A DNA stretch of 64,000 nt, from the NCBI GenBank assembly GCA_963711675.1, contig CAVQFB010000003.1:434001-498000 (forward strand), written 5' to 3'. The DNA comes from CAVQFB01 sp963711675 (GTDB taxonomy: Bacteria > Acidobacteriota > Terriglobia > Terriglobales > Acidobacteriaceae). Each line of letters starts with the position of its first letter. Within the stretch, counting starts at the first letter, position 1. Made by a program: the position numbers and the translations under genes. The notes below the pieces were generated by a model. It was not told the origin of the DNA and made no database searches. It saw only the letters and a program-made list of their open reading frames with translations. Below, piece by piece: positions 50,591-60,704 of the stretch.

Positions 50591-52751
50591 TCAATGGGTA
50601 GAACGGCCTTCGGGGTGCAAATACATCGCGAAGTAATCGTCGACGCGATGCCAGGCATCGAGCAGGACGTGTTCCCGGGTGAAGTAGTGGAATTCGCCGG
50701 GATACATCATGAACGTAAGTAGATCGCCCTTGTGCTTCTTCAGAGCTTCGTCGATAAGCCAGACCGATTCGATGAATGGCACGTTCACGTCCGCTGTTCC
50801 GTGCAATACGAGAAGCGGTCGCGCGAGACGATCGATATGTGAGATGGGCGAGGCGTTCGCGTAGACCTTGGGATTCTGCTGTGGCGTACCGATACGGCTC
50901 TCGGTCCAATCGCCGTGGTAAGGATCGTTGTAATACATCTCGTAGTCGACGACTCCGGCGACATCAATGCCAGTGCGGAATAGTGTGGGCTGGTCGGTCA
51001 TCGCGATCAGCGTGAAGAATCCGCCATAACTGAGGCCCCATACGCCCATGCGGTTGCTGTCGACGTAAGGAAGGGTCTTCAGGTAATTGCCGGCCATCCA
51101 TGCATCTTTGGCGTCGTTGCCGCCGACGTCCATGTAGACGCCGTTGCGCCAGTCCCTGCCATAGCCGATGCTGCCTCGATAGTCGGGCGCAATGACGACG
51201 TAGCCCTGCTGCAGCAGGTATTGATGCATGCTGTAGTAAACCGCGTAATTCCGCTGTACGTGCCAGCCGTCATAGTTCTGGTTGATGCCATCGCCGTGGA
51301 TCCAGACGATCGCCGGATGTTTCTTGGTGCGATCCAGATTCTTCGGGACGAACAACCAGGCAGGGACGGACTGGCCGTCGGGTCCGGGGTAGTGCACGAA
51401 TTGCGGCTCAACGAACGCCGATCGATCGATGCCCGCGGGCATGGAATCACCCAGCCGCACAGGCTTTGCACCCGCGGCCGCATCGATGACGAAGAGGTCG
51501 GCGGAGTTGCGCGGTGTCGGTGTGCTGGTAGACGAGGCGCTTGTCGTCGTGTGACCACAAAGGTTCGATGTTGGTACCGTGCGCGTCAGTGACGTAGGTG
51601 ACCGTCGCATGCGCGGGATCGGTGCCGATGGTCGCGATGCCGAGACGGCGATCTCCTGGATGATCCGGTTCATTCGCATCGAAGGCGATGCGGGTACTGT
51701 CATGCGACCAGGCGGGACGCCAGGCTTCGAAGTGTCCCTTGGTGATCTGCACGGCGGCTCCTCCAGCCGACGGGATCACATAAAGGTGGTCCCATCCATC
51801 CTGATCGGAGAGGAAGGCGATCCAACGGCCATCGGGGGAGGGCTGCGGCTCGGTTCCGGTCTCCCAGTCGGGGAGGCTCCAGAATTTCTCTTCGGTGTCT
51901 TCGTGGATTGCTTTCGGCTTGCCGTCAACGATGTCGGCGACGTAGATGGTGCGCGTTTTGTACTGATTCGATTGGCGGGCAAACACAATCCGGTTTGAGT
52001 CAACCCATGAAAATGCGTCGTAATCGCCCTGCGTGCCGATGGGCACAGCCTTGCCGCCCGCGGAAGAAACCGCGAACAGCACGCCAGGAACGTATTCGGG
52101 GTTGGCGTAGATGAGCTTCTGACCCGAGTACGAGGGTGAAGAATCATGGGGAATCAACTTGGCGCCACCGATGTAACAGATCTGAGACCCATCGGGAGAC
52201 CAGGCAGGGCTGTCGATATTCACTTCGTCGTGGGCAATCTTTGCCACCCTCCCGTCGCTGAGCGAGCGGACCAGGAGATCACTCCCATGCCCCGCACCGT
52301 TCTTGTGGACGAGTGCCACACGAGTGCGATCTGGAGAAGGAGCGAAATCGCCATCGCCCGAGTCAAACGGCTTGCTCAAGGCTGGACGCGGCTCGCCGCC
52401 GGTCGCGGAGACCTGCCACAAATCACCTTTGCGCGCAAAGTAGATGGACTGGCCGTCATGACTGAAGAAGACGCCGCGCAGACCGCCTTCAGAATAGGAC
52501 GTGACGCCGGTAGGCTGGGCATGGCCATCGAGGTTGGAAACGTAAACGTTACTGACGCCGGCTCTGTCCCAGACGAAGGCGACGTGGCGGCCGTCGGGCG
52601 ACCAGACCGGGCTCGAGGGGTGCTTGATATCGATCAACTGGTCAATGGTGATGGATGTTTTCCGCTGGGGCTTGTTGCGCTGCAATGCGCGCAGGTGAAC
52701 AAAAATTGCGGCGAGCAGACATGATGCAACAAATAGTTTCAATCTGAACAT
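50591..52751 (-). pseudogene. S9 prolyl oligopeptidase/dipeptidyl-peptidase, frameshifted
   Basis: S9 family serine peptidase encoded in two frames. The first part (ATG 52751, signal segment LKLFVASCLLAAIFVHL, then the beta-propeller with repeats such as SSPVWSPDGRHVAFVW and DSPAWSPDGSQICYI) reads to about 51515. The second part carries the alpha/beta-hydrolase domain with catalytic Ser in GLSYGGFFT, Asp in HGTADVNVPF and His in EFHYF. The span is 2161 bases (3n+1). Removing one base in the string ACCGCGCAAC near 51512-51518 restores a continuous HTDT-RNSADLFVIDAA, so a single inserted base splits the gene. All catalytic residues persist, so the break is recent or an assembly error. Product would cleave after proline or act as a dipeptidyl peptidase. 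Confidence 0.85.
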
Positions 52752-52861
52752 TTCGCCCCAGGGGAGCAGGATTGAGACTGCATCAAACATACGATTCGGC
52801 GGATGGAGTTGTTGGTGTCCACCCGCCGAGTAAAACTCATATTGCCGAAGTCTGGCCACAA

Positions 52862-55735
52862 CTAGAAATTGAAGCGGAGACCAAACCTCGCCAGGAATGG
52901 GTTAATGGTGTTGGTCGGGAACTTGTAGTTGGGGCCAACGGTCTGAACCTCAGAGACTACGGTTTGGCCGTTGGTCAGGTTGAACAGGTCGACGAGCGGC
53001 TGCAAGTGCCAGCGGTCGCTGACCACGAACTCGCGCGAGAAGCGAAGGTTGAGAAGGTTCACGCTGGGCAGGCGCTGAATGCCGGCCGGTTGAAGGATGA
53101 CCGTCTCGGAGTTCTGATTGAGCCCGGTGAAGACTCCCTGAGGCTGGAACGGGAACCCTGTGTAGTGCTGGAAGTTGACGCTGGATCCGATTTTCCAGGG
53201 GAGTTCGTAAGTGCTGTCCACCTTAAAGACGTAGGTGGCGTCGTTGTTGAGGTAATTGTTGCTGCGGTTGATGTTCAGATTCGGATCATTGACATTGTCG
53301 GTGGAGGACAGAGCGTCGTCGGAATTGCCGTTACAACAGTAGACGCCCTTCTGCCGTTGGATGGTAAATCCGGCCAGCAACTGCCAGTGGTTCGACATGT
53401 GCTTGACGGCATCGAATTCAACACCGTGATAAGCGTTGTCGTCAAGCTGCGGAATATTTGTCAGCAGAATGTTAGATTGTCCCACCAATGCGGGGTTGAG
53501 GTTGTATAGAGTCATGGGCTGGCCCGTCACCGGATTCACAATGGGCTGGCCGTTAAGGGTCGTGATGGCAGAGTAGTCAGAGGGCACGGCAGCCAGATTC
53601 TTGAGACCGACCAGGTTCTTCTTCGTGCGGTAATAATAAGAAGCACTTACACGCAGGTCGCGCCAAATCTGCTTCTCGTATGAAACGCTGATTTCATTCG
53701 AGTAGGGGCGACTCATATGAGGATCGATGTGGGTGCTGGTGCCGCCAAATGAGCCAAGTAAGTTTGCAGGATTCTTCCACTCGCTCGGCTGAGGAATGCC
53801 ATCGCCGTTGGTATCCACCCATTTGTAAATCTGCCCGGCAAAACCGACGGGGTTCACCTGTTCCACCAGTCCTGTGCCTTCCATTTTGTAGAAACGGCCG
53901 TAGCTGAAGCGTAGCACTGACGTGCCGTTTCCGGTCACGTCGAGAGCGAGGCCTATACGTGGGGAAATGTTGTTCCAATCGATGAGATTGCCCGAAGCCG
54001 GGTATGTGGTTGGTGGAAACAAATCTGGGAACGTGAGATTGGGGCTGGTCGTCTGCCTCGGATAGTAACTGGTAAAGCGATCGTAACGCAGGCCCAGGTT
54101 CAGGGTGAGGCGTTTTTTCACTGTCCAGGCGTCCTGAAAATAAGCACTGGTGTCGCGGAAGTAGGTCTTCTCGGTGAAAGGCGTGTCGTAGGCAATGACG
54201 TCGAGAGCCTGCCCGTTGGAATATTGGGCGTTGATGCCTTGATTGATCTGGTAAACGTAAGGGTTGTAGCTGTCGCCAAACTCAGCACCGAACTTGAAGT
54301 TGTGGCTTCCGGCCAAAGAGCCCTTGTACCAGGACGCTCCCACAGAAGTCTTGAAGACCCACGCCGGATTGGAGAAAGCAAAGGGAGCCGCACCGGTTTC
54401 GGTCGAGAGGGTCACATCCTGACGGTTGAAGTCACCAGGTTGTACGGTGTGCTGATAGCCGAGGGGAAATACTTCCTTGTTGTAGCCGGTGCGAACATCG
54501 ATCAGGAAATTGTTTGTGATTTGGCTGGTCCAAAGAGCCTGCAAGATGTATGCAGGCTCGATCTGCAGCCAGCTGGCTTGCGGGGTCACGAACTGAAAAG
54601 CAGTGTCACGGCGGAAGAAGCGGTTCTGCTCGTTGTAGAGCCAGATGAAGCTGAGTTTGTTTTTCTGATTGAGTTGCCAGTCGCTGCGAAGTGCGGTGTT
54701 GGTCTGGTGGTTGATGTCGGGTGCAGGATTGCCGGCCTGGTCGCGCACGGTGAGAATGCTCTCCCGGATGTCGTAACGGCGGTAGGATCCGAACAACCAC
54801 CACTTGTCTTTGATCACGGGACCGCCCAAACCGACCGTCGTGTCGCGTGCCATCACAATGGGCGAGCCTGAGTTTACGGGACTACCGTCGAACTTGGGCA
54901 GGATCGGCGTCGCCTGCGTCCCTGCGGTCTCGTAATAAATCGCGGCCTGACCGTGAAGAGTGTTCGACCCCGACTTCGTCACCATGTTCATGTAGACGCC
55001 GCTGATAGAAACGGAAGCGGGAGCATTATCGGCGACGACCTGGAACTCTTCGAACGAGTCATGGTCCGTGTAGAACTGGGTGTAGCCACCGTTTGCACCG
55101 GGCCAATTTAAATCGAGACCGTTAAAGCTGAAAATCTGTTCGCCCGGCGTGCTGCCATGCACCTGCATGGTGGACTGCTGCATGCTCTGGTTGCCGCCGA
55201 CGTCAAAGGTTGTCAGGGTAACACCGGGCATCTGGGCGACGGTGGACCACGGGTCGCGTCCCGCAGGAATGTCCTGCAGCAATTGCTGGTCGAACGTGGT
55301 GGAAGTCTGTACGGTCTGGACGTCGATCACCGGCTCCCCTTCGACGGTCATAGTCTGCTGGACTTGTCCCACCTGAAGCTTGGCGTTTACCGTGGCGGTG
55401 AAGCCCGCGATGATGACCACGTTGTTCTGCTCCAAGGTTTGGAATCCATTGGCCTGGACGGTAACCATGTACGTGCCCGGCGGAAGCAAATCAAAGAGGT
55501 AGCTGCCGTCGGTTTGTGGGTGGGTGCTGCGGGGAACCATTAGGCTGCTGCCTCTTACCGAGACCGTCGCGCCGGTCACCGCAGCGCCGGAAGCGTCGCT
55601 CACGATTCCTGTGATCTTGCCCGTGGTAGACACCTGGGCAAGGGAAATGCCGACCGAACCGACTGTCAATAGGGTAAGACAGATCAAACGGAAACTGCGG
55701 TGCAACCAGGAAGAACACACGTGAGCGTTAGCCAT
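52862..55735 (-). CDS. Oar-type TonB-dependent receptor with carboxypeptidase-regulatory domain
   Basis: 957-residue outer-membrane receptor. The ATG at 55735 is preferred (GGAGG 7 bases upstream). The signal region is FRLICLTLLTVGSVGISLAQ, then a carboxypeptidase-regulatory/Cna-B-like domain (GKITGIVSDASGAAVTGATVSVRGSSLMVPR), then a plug (about 120-250, VQTSTTFDQQLLQDIPAGRDPWSTVAQMPGV). The rest is a beta-barrel with alternating strands and a terminal aromatic (FLARFGLRFNF), the signal for outer-membrane insertion. Such receptors are highly expanded in Acidobacteria and often import peptides or glycans. The downstream genes encode an S9 peptidase and an M24 protein, pointing to peptide use. 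A candidate promoter with a GTATAC palindrome lies upstream. Confidence 0.92.
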   Translation of the reverse strand: MANAHVCSSWLHRSFRLICLTLLTVGSVGISLAQVSTTGKITGIVSDASGAAVTGATVSVRGSSLMVPRSTHPQTDGSYLFDLLPPGTYMVTVQANGFQTLEQNNVVIIAGFTATVNAKLQVGQVQQTMTVEGEPVIDVQTVQTSTTFDQQLLQDIPAGRDPWSTVAQMPGVTLTTFDVGGNQSMQQSTMQVHGSTPGEQIFSFNGLDLNWPGANGGYTQFYTDHDSFEEFQVVADNAPASVSISGVYMNMVTKSGSNTLHGQAAIYYETAGTQATPILPKFDGSPVNSGSPIVMARDTTVGLGGPVIKDKWWLFGSYRRYDIRESILTVRDQAGNPAPDINHQTNTALRSDWQLNQKNKLSFIWLYNEQNRFFRRDTAFQFVTPQASWLQIEPAYILQALWTSQITNNFLIDVRTGYNKEVFPLGYQHTVQPGDFNRQDVTLSTETGAAPFAFSNPAWVFKTSVGASWYKGSLAGSHNFKFGAEFGDSYNPYVYQINQGINAQYSNGQALDVIAYDTPFTEKTYFRDTSAYFQDAWTVKKRLTLNLGLRYDRFTSYYPRQTTSPNLTFPDLFPPTTYPASGNLIDWNNISPRIGLALDVTGNGTSVLRFSYGRFYKMEGTGLVEQVNPVGFAGQIYKWVDTNGDGIPQPSEWKNPANLLGSFGGTSTHIDPHMSRPYSNEISVSYEKQIWRDLRVSASYYYRTKKNLVGLKNLAAVPSDYSAITTLNGQPIVNPVTGQPMTLYNLNPALVGQSNILLTNIPQLDDNAYHGVEFDAVKHMSNHWQLLAGFTIQRQKGVYCCNGNSDDALSSTDNVNDPNLNINRSNNYLNNDATYVFKVDSTYELPWKIGSSVNFQHYTGFPFQPQGVFTGLNQNSETVILQPAGIQRLPSVNLLNLRFSREFVVSDRWHLQPLVDLFNLTNGQTVVSEVQTVGPNYKFPTNTINPFLARFGLRFNF

Positions 55736-55794
55736 GACTCGCCTCCCGAACCAAATGTCCACTGTCCTTTGTCAAACGAAGGGTTGAGCCGGAT

Positions 55795-55822
55795 ACTGTA
55801 TACAATATATGAACTTTGTCAA
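55795..55822 (-). promoter_or_regulatory. Candidate promoter and TGTATACA palindrome upstream of TonB receptor gene
   Basis: Minus-strand TTGACA (55817-55822), a 16-base spacer, then TACAGT (55795-55800). The spacer and -10 box overlap TTGTATACAGT, close to the ATTGTATACAAT operators bound by FadR-subgroup GntR repressors. Leader length to the ATG would be about 55 bases. No GntR gene is in the window. Confidence 0.5.
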
Positions 55823-56175
55823 GCCAGAAGAACGAGTAGCTCGAAACGAAAATCGTGATGGGTTGCCATGGAGCGCGGAACGTGTGGTTCGCCAGAATGC
55901 CGAACGTGTCGTTCCAACCGGCCAGTCCTGGCAATAACGGCTCAGCATCTGGTGGCGTTCCTGTGGTGATTGAAGGTCGAAACCCAATCAGCCTGCGGCT
56001 AGCAGGTGCATGGCATCGGCACCGACAGATATATCGTACGCATGGGTGACCTAGCCACCCTGGCCAGAACTACCGCGGCCTCCGACACCGCCCGCAACCG
56101 TCAAGCCCCTTCTGGTAACCAACTTCATGCTCGAGCCAATGGCGAATGCGGATAGGCATCACACCGGGGCGGTTT
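55823..56175. other. Intergenic region upstream of the peptide-use cluster
   Basis: About 350 bases between the promoter and the end of the hydrolase gene. No gene, RNA or repeat could be supported. Confidence 0.4.
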
Positions 56176-57015
56176 TTACGCGGCCGCTTGTTTGCTTTGC
56201 TGAAAGAAGCCAATCAGTTCTGCATTGATCTCGTCTTTCAAAGTCGAGCACATTCCGTGCGGAGCGCCCGGATAGATTTTGAGCGTGGCTCCCTTCACCA
56301 GCTTGGACGAGAGAAGGGCTGCGGCGCCGATCGGCACAATCTGGTCGTCGTCACCGTGCAGAATGAGGGTGGGCACATCGAACTTCTTGAGATCTTCGGT
56401 AAAGTCGGTCTCGGAGAAAGCCTTGATGCAATCGAAGGCCGCTTTGTGACCGCACAACATCCCCTGCAGCCAGAACGAATCCCGCAATCCCTGCGAGACC
56501 TTGGCGCCGGGCCGGTTGAAGCCGTAAAACGGGGCGCTGAGATCCCGGAAGAATTGTGACCGATCAGCGAGAACGGCCGCACGGAGCTGGTCGAACGCCT
56601 CAATCGGCTGGCCTGCGGGATTGGCCGGCGTTTTTACCATTAGAGGCGGCACCGCGCCGATGAGCACAGCCATGGCGACACGCTCCGTGCCGTGCCGACC
56701 AATGTAGCGAGCGACTTCACCGCCGCCCGTCGAATGGCCGACGTGAATTGCATCCTTCAGGTCGAGCTTTTCCGTGAGCGTCGCAAGGTCGTCGGCGTAG
56801 GTGTCCATATCATTGCCCTCCCAGGGTTGGCCGGACCGGCCGTGACCCCGGCGGTCATGGGCGATACAACGGTACCCGCGAGATGCCAGAAAAAGCATCT
56901 GGTCTTCGAAGGCGTCCGCGCTTAGCGGCCAGCCATGACTGAAAACGACGGGTTGTCCCGTGCCCCAGTCCTTGTAGTAAATCTGCGTGCCGTCTTTGGT
57001 CGTGATCGTAGGCAT
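56176..57015 (-). CDS. Alpha/beta hydrolase (non-haem chloroperoxidase/arylesterase-like)
   Basis: 279-residue alpha/beta-hydrolase. The oxyanion region is VVFSHGWPLSADAFEDQM, the nucleophile elbow is HVGHSTGGGE (S95), the Asp motif is LILHGDDDQIVP (about 220) and the catalytic His is in YPGAPHGMCST (about 250). The pattern ASRGYRCIAHDRRGHGRSGQPWEGNDMDTYADDL is characteristic of the group often annotated as non-haem chloroperoxidases, which are usually esterases with a promiscuous perhydrolase activity. It is monocistronic and cytosolic (no signal peptide). The physiological substrate is unknown. Confidence 0.9.
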   Translation of the reverse strand: MPTITTKDGTQIYYKDWGTGQPVVFSHGWPLSADAFEDQMLFLASRGYRCIAHDRRGHGRSGQPWEGNDMDTYADDLATLTEKLDLKDAIHVGHSTGGGEVARYIGRHGTERVAMAVLIGAVPPLMVKTPANPAGQPIEAFDQLRAAVLADRSQFFRDLSAPFYGFNRPGAKVSQGLRDSFWLQGMLCGHKAAFDCIKAFSETDFTEDLKKFDVPTLILHGDDDQIVPIGAAALLSSKLVKGATLKIYPGAPHGMCSTLKDEINAELIGFFQQSKQAAA

Positions 57016-57223
57016 AAGTCATTCTCCTTTAGCAGATATAGGCTTTCTCCACAAACATGAGCAGAGCGAAATCCGCAACACCAAGAGATCCACTGATCTT
57101 CTATCGAATGAGGTTTCGTGCGCAGGATCGGACTCCGCGACCCAGAGTTTGACGCCCAGTATACCGATGTCTGATCAACGGGTTTGGTTTCGCAGATTTG
57201 CGGGCGAGCCTTTGACAATACCT

Positions 57224-57229
57224 TATAAT
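57224..57229 (+). promoter_or_regulatory. -10 box (TATAAT) close to kinase start
   Basis: A perfect TATAAT ends 11 bases before the ATG at 57241, giving a predicted leader of only a few bases, so the message may be leaderless. No Shine-Dalgarno sequence or good -35 hexamer is visible. Nothing else is found in 57016-57240. Confidence 0.45.
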
Positions 57230-57240
57230 TGCGCCCATTC

Positions 57241-59904
57241 ATGGCGCTTACCTCTGGCACAAAGCTGGGCCCCTACGAGATTCAATCGCCCCTCGGCGCC
57301 GGTGGCATGGGCGAAGTGTACCGGGCGCGGGACACTCGCCTGGATCGAGTCATCGCCATTAAGGTTCTGGCTGCCCATCTTTCTTCTTCGCCGGAACTGA
57401 AGCAGCGCATGGAGCGCGAGGCTCGGGCGATTTCTTCCCTGAACCATCCAAACATCTGCCAGCTCTACGACATCGGATCGCAGGACGGCACCGATTACCT
57501 GGTGATGGAGTTTCTCGAAGGCGAAACTCTGGCCGAGCGGCTGCGTAAAGGTGCTTTGCCGCTAAACGAAACTCTGAAGATTGGGATTGCCGTCACTGAA
57601 GCGCTTGCTGTGGCGCACGCGCAGGGAATTGTGCACCGCGACCTGAAGCCGGGAAACATCATGCTCGCGAAAGGTGGCGCGAAACTGATGGACTTCGGGC
57701 TCGCGAAGTCCGCGGCTGCAGGCGTTCCCACCGGAACCTCGAACGCACCTCTTTTGTCGGCAGCCAGGACAATGAGCGGGGCGAGTCCCGTCTCGCCGCT
57801 CACGACCGCCGGGTCGATGATCGGCACGATCCAGTACATGTCGCCGGAGCAGATTGAGGGCAAGGAGGCGGACGCGAGATCGGATTTGTTTGCGCTGGGC
57901 GCGGTTCTTTACGAAATGGTGACCGGCGCGAGACCGTTCGAGGGCAAGAGCCAGATCAGTGTTGCCAGCGCAATTCTCGAAAAGGACCCGGCGCCAATTT
58001 CTGTGGCCCAGCCACTCACTCCGCCAGTGTTCGAGCACACCGTTACCGCTTGCCTCGCCAAAAATCCTGCGGACCGCTTTCAGACAGCGCATGACGTTGC
58101 CCTGCAGTTGAAGTGGATTGCTCAGAGTGGCACAGCGGCTCCCCGGTCCACTGAAACAAAGGGAAGCAAGCGCGAGCTACTGGCCTGGCTGATCGCGGGC
58201 GGACTCGCCCTGATCCTGGTCGCCCTGGTTGTCTGGTGGCGCGGATCGAAAGGCACAGAGCAGACGACCTATTTTTCTGCACCACTCCCGTTCTCGGCGC
58301 GAGATGTGGCTGTCGCTCCCAATGGCCACACGGTAGCCATTGTTGGTCACCGGGAATCTGACCGAAATAACGTCCTATGGATCTATGAACCGGGAGCGCA
58401 GGATGCGGCGAGCCTTGCCAACACGGAAGGTGCCAGCTTCCCATTCTGGTCTCCAGACGGACGGTCGCTGGGATTCTTCGCAGATGGGAAGCTGAAGAAG
58501 TTGAATCTGGCGGGTGGGCCGGTGCAGGCATTGTGCGATGCGTCAACGGGCCGCGGTGGTACCTGGAACAAAGATGGCGTCATCCTTTTTACCCCGAGCG
58601 GACTGCTCGGGGTCGGCCTCTACCGAATTTCAGCCTCGGGCGGAACGCCGGCTCAGATCACAGTTCCGGACAAGAGTCTGAACGAAGACAGCAACCGCTG
58701 GCCTGCTTTCCTCCCGGACGGAATCCATTTCTTGTATTCCGCGATCAATCTTTCCGGTCGAAGAAACCTCTATTCGATCTATGTGGGTTCGCTGAATTCG
58801 AATGAGAAGCGGCTTGTGGTCAGAGCGAAGGGCAACGCGGCATACGCCGCCCCGGGATATCTGCTCTTTTACCGGGATCAGACCCTCTTCGGCCAACATT
58901 TCGACCTAAAACGATTCGAGCTGACCGGAGAACCTGTTCCCCTCCTGACGGATATTCAATTCTGGCCACGCATTTCTGAAGGCGTATTTGCCGCTTCGAA
59001 TGCCGCTTTGTTAGTTGCCCAAAAAACTGCAGATTCGGGCGCTTCCCAACTCCTGTGGTTTGATCGCAGAGGGCAGCAGGTTGGAATCGCCATGAAACCT
59101 GGCATTTACGGCAACATAACGCTTGCGCCAGACGGCCGGGCCGTGGCATCCGATACAACCGATCCTACCAGCCAGAATACGGACATCTGGACCTACGATC
59201 TCGAAACCCAGAGTGCGAAGCGGTTGACGTTCGATCCCTCGATTGACTCAGTGCCGATCTGGAGTCCGGACGGAAGTCGAACGGTTTTTGCGTCGAATCG
59301 TGACCTCAAGTTTGACTTGTACTTAAAGGATACCAACGGAGCACAAGAGGAAAAGCCCATCCCGCAGGACGGTCCGGACAGGTTTCCCACGGACTGGTCG
59401 CACGATGGCAAGTATGTGCTTTACGACCGCGGCCCCGATATGTGGTTTGTGACGATCCCGGAGCTCAGAACCGCTCAGTTTCTCAAAGCAATTTCCAGTG
59501 TGAAGAACGGACGGTTTTCACCGGATGGCAAGTGGGTGGCGTACTCTTCCAACGAAAGTGGACGATGGGAGATTTATGTAACCTCTTTTCCCGAGGCACG
59601 TGGAAAGTGGCAAGTCTCGAACGCGGGTGGGGATCAGCCCAAGTGGCGAGGCGACGGCAAGGAACTGTTCTACCTTTCCCCCGATGGCAAGGTCATGGCT
59701 GTTCCGGTGAAAACTGGGACTAATTTCGATGCTGGTAGCCCGATGGCACTTTTCCAGGCCAACCCTCGGGAAATGCTCGCAACTTCTGAGCGATTCTCTT
59801 ACGACGTCAGCCAGGACGGGCAGAAATTCCTCATCAACACCCAGCTGAAAACCGCCATGACACCAATGTCTGTGGTCCTCAACTGGACCGCGAAGTTGAA
59901 TTAA
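57241..59904 (+). CDS. Ser/Thr protein kinase with TolB/WD40-like propeller
   Basis: 887-residue Hanks-type kinase. The kinase domain (about 10-290) has GAGGMGEVY (19-27), the ATP-binding Lys K41 in AIKVLAA, catalytic HRDLKPGN (132-139), DFGLAKS (151-157) and MSPEQIEGKEADARSDLFALG. A membrane helix follows at about 313-333 (LAWLIAGGLALILVALVVWW). The C-terminal 550 residues form a periplasmic PD40/TolB-like propeller with repeats such as SFPFWSPDGRSLGFF, SVPIWSPDGSRTVFAS and GRFSPDGKWVAYSSNESG. It is probably a sensor kinase that phosphorylates cytosolic targets; the propeller may bind a ligand or partner. All catalytic motifs are intact. Confidence 0.95.
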   Translation: MALTSGTKLGPYEIQSPLGAGGMGEVYRARDTRLDRVIAIKVLAAHLSSSPELKQRMEREARAISSLNHPNICQLYDIGSQDGTDYLVMEFLEGETLAERLRKGALPLNETLKIGIAVTEALAVAHAQGIVHRDLKPGNIMLAKGGAKLMDFGLAKSAAAGVPTGTSNAPLLSAARTMSGASPVSPLTTAGSMIGTIQYMSPEQIEGKEADARSDLFALGAVLYEMVTGARPFEGKSQISVASAILEKDPAPISVAQPLTPPVFEHTVTACLAKNPADRFQTAHDVALQLKWIAQSGTAAPRSTETKGSKRELLAWLIAGGLALILVALVVWWRGSKGTEQTTYFSAPLPFSARDVAVAPNGHTVAIVGHRESDRNNVLWIYEPGAQDAASLANTEGASFPFWSPDGRSLGFFADGKLKKLNLAGGPVQALCDASTGRGGTWNKDGVILFTPSGLLGVGLYRISASGGTPAQITVPDKSLNEDSNRWPAFLPDGIHFLYSAINLSGRRNLYSIYVGSLNSNEKRLVVRAKGNAAYAAPGYLLFYRDQTLFGQHFDLKRFELTGEPVPLLTDIQFWPRISEGVFAASNAALLVAQKTADSGASQLLWFDRRGQQVGIAMKPGIYGNITLAPDGRAVASDTTDPTSQNTDIWTYDLETQSAKRLTFDPSIDSVPIWSPDGSRTVFASNRDLKFDLYLKDTNGAQEEKPIPQDGPDRFPTDWSHDGKYVLYDRGPDMWFVTIPELRTAQFLKAISSVKNGRFSPDGKWVAYSSNESGRWEIYVTSFPEARGKWQVSNAGGDQPKWRGDGKELFYLSPDGKVMAVPVKTGTNFDAGSPMALFQANPREMLATSERFSYDVSQDGQKFLINTQLKTAMTPMSVVLNWTAKLN

Positions 59905-59925
59905 TAACGCACACGAGGGAAGGCG

Positions 59926-59946
59926 TGGCCGCAGAGTCCGCGGCCA
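59926..59946 (+). terminator. Hairpin after the kinase gene
   Basis: TGGCCGC-AGAGTCC-GCGGCCA, a perfect 7-base stem 22 bases after the kinase stop, without a T-run. Possible terminator or transcript-end hairpin. Confidence 0.35.
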
Positions 59947-60011
59947 TGTCCGCAATCGCTTGACGCTATTTCTTGGCAGTATTGGCTTCCTTGGATTGAG
60001 CGGCATATTTT

Positions 60012-60704
60012 CTAACTGCCGCCAGGAAAGGTTCGCTCGACTCCGGAGCCTTCGACCTTTCCGTTCAATATGTCGGCGAAGGGCACGAAGTCGCCAAACA
60101 GGATGCGGGTCTCGTCTTTGTCCTGAGTAATCGCGGCTCCGTTGAGATCAATACCGGCGAAAACACCGCGCGCTCGGGAATAGGTCAGGACTTCCGCTTT
60201 CATCTTCCAATCCGTATCAGCGCCGGCGTTCCGCCCCACTGGCCCGGCGGCTGCTGAGGCATCCGCACCCAGTTTGAACTTGCTGGAGAGCAGGTGCTGC
60301 ATACCCTGATCGTTGGTCACCACCATCACCACGTCGATTGCCTGGCCGCCAAGCTGCAAGCCCCAGCTACCTCCCGTGATTGTGATCGGGGCGGGAGCGC
60401 TCCATCCTTTGTCGGTTCGGCAGGTTGCCACGCCTTTCCCGTGGTTGCCACCGATTCCGATGGCAATCTTTATCATCGACGGAATCACCGCCACGCACTT
60501 GGCGTCGCTCATCACTTTGTCGGGGATCGCCTTATCCGGAGTCCCCATGATTTCATCCAGAACCTTTGCGGATGCATCGATCCGCTTCGCGATATCGGAC
60601 TGCTCTTTCCCTTCGTCCGCAGACCAGCAGATGCCAACCATCAGAAGGAGCATCATTCCCAAAGTCAGGACGTGCCCGGAAACGCGTCGTCTTGTTTGAT
60701 TCAT
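60012..60704 (-). CDS. SYLF-domain (Ysc84/DUF500) lipid-binding protein
   Basis: 230-residue exported protein with signal peptide VLTLGMMLLLMVGICWSAD. The SYLF core is visible throughout: RIDASAKVLDEIMGTPDKAIPDKVMSDAKCVAVIPSMIKIAIGIGGNHGKGVATCRTD, then GWSAPAPITITGGSWGLQLGGQAIDVVMVVTNDQGMQHLLSSKFKLGADASAAAGPVGRNA, and YSRARGVFAGIDLNGAAITQD. SYLF proteins bind phosphoinositides in eukaryotes. In bacteria they are secreted or periplasmic and their role is not clear. The gene is alone, convergent with the kinase gene. A small GGGCTC-ACAC-GAGCCC hairpin at 60720-60735 lies in its leader. Confidence 0.9.
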   Translation of the reverse strand: MNQTRRRVSGHVLTLGMMLLLMVGICWSADEGKEQSDIAKRIDASAKVLDEIMGTPDKAIPDKVMSDAKCVAVIPSMIKIAIGIGGNHGKGVATCRTDKGWSAPAPITITGGSWGLQLGGQAIDVVMVVTNDQGMQHLLSSKFKLGADASAAAGPVGRNAGADTDWKMKAEVLTYSRARGVFAGIDLNGAAITQDKDETRILFGDFVPFADILNGKVEGSGVERTFPGGS

